Below, one piece after another: positions 63,189-63,632 of a DNA stretch of 63,632 nt. Location of the stretch: positions 1 to 63,632 of the forward strand of contig VFFT01000071.1 in the NCBI GenBank assembly GCA_009392775.1. Reading direction: 5' to 3'. The translations under genes were made by a program, and so were the position numbers. The notes beneath the pieces were generated by a model that was given only the letters and a program-made list of their open reading frames with translations, searched no databases and was not told the DNA's origin. This DNA comes from SAR202 cluster bacterium (GTDB lineage: Bacteria > Chloroflexota > Dehalococcoidia > UBA3495). How positions within the stretch are numbered: the first letter of the stretch is position 1; each line of letters begins with the position of its first letter.

Positions 63189-63632
63189 GTGACTAGCGAA
63201 AAATTGAAATTAGGCATATTGCTCCCTACTAGAGGCTTGTTGTTAGATGACGAGCGACCAACCAATATCCAACCTGTTTTGGATATGGCAAAGCAAGTAG
63301 AAGAAGCGGGACTTGATTCTGTTTGGGTTGGTGATAGCCTGACAGCAAAACCTAGGCTAGAGCCCCTAAGCACACTTTCTGCGATAGCTGCTCAAACTAA
63401 TACTGTTCGGCTTGGTACGGCTGTCATGTTGATGGGACTGAGACATCCGCTCCTATTGGCTCAGACCATGGCGACAGTAGATTTAGTCTCCCAGGGCAGG
63501 CTTATCATTGCGACTGGCATAGGGGGAGCTTTCAATAATGCCCAAAAGAAAGAATGGGAAAGCGTTTCCGTTGATGTGTCCCGGCGTGCTGGTAGACTTG
63601 AGGAAATGATCCGAGTAATAAAAAGTCTTAAT
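63189..63632 (+). CDS. LLM-class F420/flavin-dependent oxidoreductase, N-terminal part
   Basis: The gene runs off the window. 148 residues are visible from GTG 63189. LKLGILLPTRGLLL, AKQVEEAGLDSVWVGDSL, LGTAVMLMGLRHPLLLAQTMATVD and ATGIGGA are the N-terminal TIM-barrel motifs of luciferase-like oxidoreductases. It lies 22 bases after cofC on the same strand, so it probably belongs to the cof transcript. That makes F420 a likely cofactor, although FMN cannot be excluded. An ATG at 63176 is out of frame and closes quickly. Confidence 0.85.
   Translation, partial: MTSEKLKLGILLPTRGLLLDDERPTNIQPVLDMAKQVEEAGLDSVWVGDSLTAKPRLEPLSTLSAIAAQTNTVRLGTAVMLMGLRHPLLLAQTMATVDLVSQGRLIIATGIGGAFNNAQKKEWESVSVDVSRRAGRLEEMIRVIKSLN

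Noticed and set aside
1..63632. CRISPR arrays, insertion sequences, tRNA or rRNA genes
   Set aside because: No regularly spaced repeats, transposase motifs, tRNA T-loop/acceptor patterns or rRNA segments were found on reading the intergenic stretches.

Overview
The window looks like a bacterial chromosome segment from the phylum Chloroflexota, most likely a marine SAR202-type or Dehalococcoidia-related lineage. This is inference from gene content: a membrane pyrophosphatase, a four-gene coenzyme F420 block, luciferase-like (LLM) flavin oxidoreductases, CaiB-type CoA transferases, an amidohydrolase, PLP fold-III enzymes and cobalamin-dependent MetH and QueG. The DNA is A+T-leaning, TTG and GTG starts are frequent, genes are tightly packed with overlapping ends, and convergent units share perfect inverted-repeat terminators. 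I see no insertion sequence, prophage, CRISPR array, rRNA or tRNA.

Layout. 1-2240: 3' end of hppA, a metallo-beta-lactamase nuclease-like gene, and a peroxiredoxin gene whose catalytic codon is an in-frame TGA. It is best read as a selenoprotein, with a hairpin directly after the TGA. 2254-5661: a GreA factor with an integrase-like N-terminal domain, a quinone oxidoreductase, and a SufT-like plus Mrp-like pair for Fe-S work. 5658-9694: fused accDA, tilS and a histidine phosphatase. 9915-16814: tsaD, a membrane protein, a GatC-like/amidase pair, an AhpD-like protein, a T-box leader controlling ilvB, an HTH protein and a methyltransferase. 16973-24310: an acyl amino-acid deacylase, an enoyl-CoA hydratase, two CaiB CoA transferases and two PLP fold-III paralogues, one without the PLP lysine. 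24320-30471: pepN-metH. 30762-34929: leuCD, then a ThDP enzyme with a small dimeric-barrel protein. 34963-43534: GNAT, YchF-like GTPase, thiolase-like protein, EVE protein, queG, dUTPase/dCTP deaminase, groEL and folP-folK. 43668-50157: acyl-CoA carboxylase beta subunit, LLM oxidoreductase, rarA, isochorismatase-like hydrolase, threonine aldolase and an alpha/beta hydrolase. 50183-55890: lspA, rluD, glnS, hydrolase and gltX. 55946-58804: a metallo-hydrolase behind a promoter and structured leader, mtaB and a small helical protein. 59037-63632: cofG-cofH-cofD-cofC and the start of an LLM oxidoreductase.

How the genes fit together. The cof block makes F420 precursors, and the LLM genes are plausible users of F420 or FMN. 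IlvB and LeuCD belong to branched-chain amino-acid synthesis, with ilvB under tRNA control through the T-box. AccDA starts fatty-acid synthesis. TsaD, TilS, QueG, MtaB and RluD form a conspicuous RNA-modification set. The strongest unusual observation is the TGA-encoded peroxidatic residue at 1869-1871, which a standard gene caller would reduce to an 86-residue fragment.
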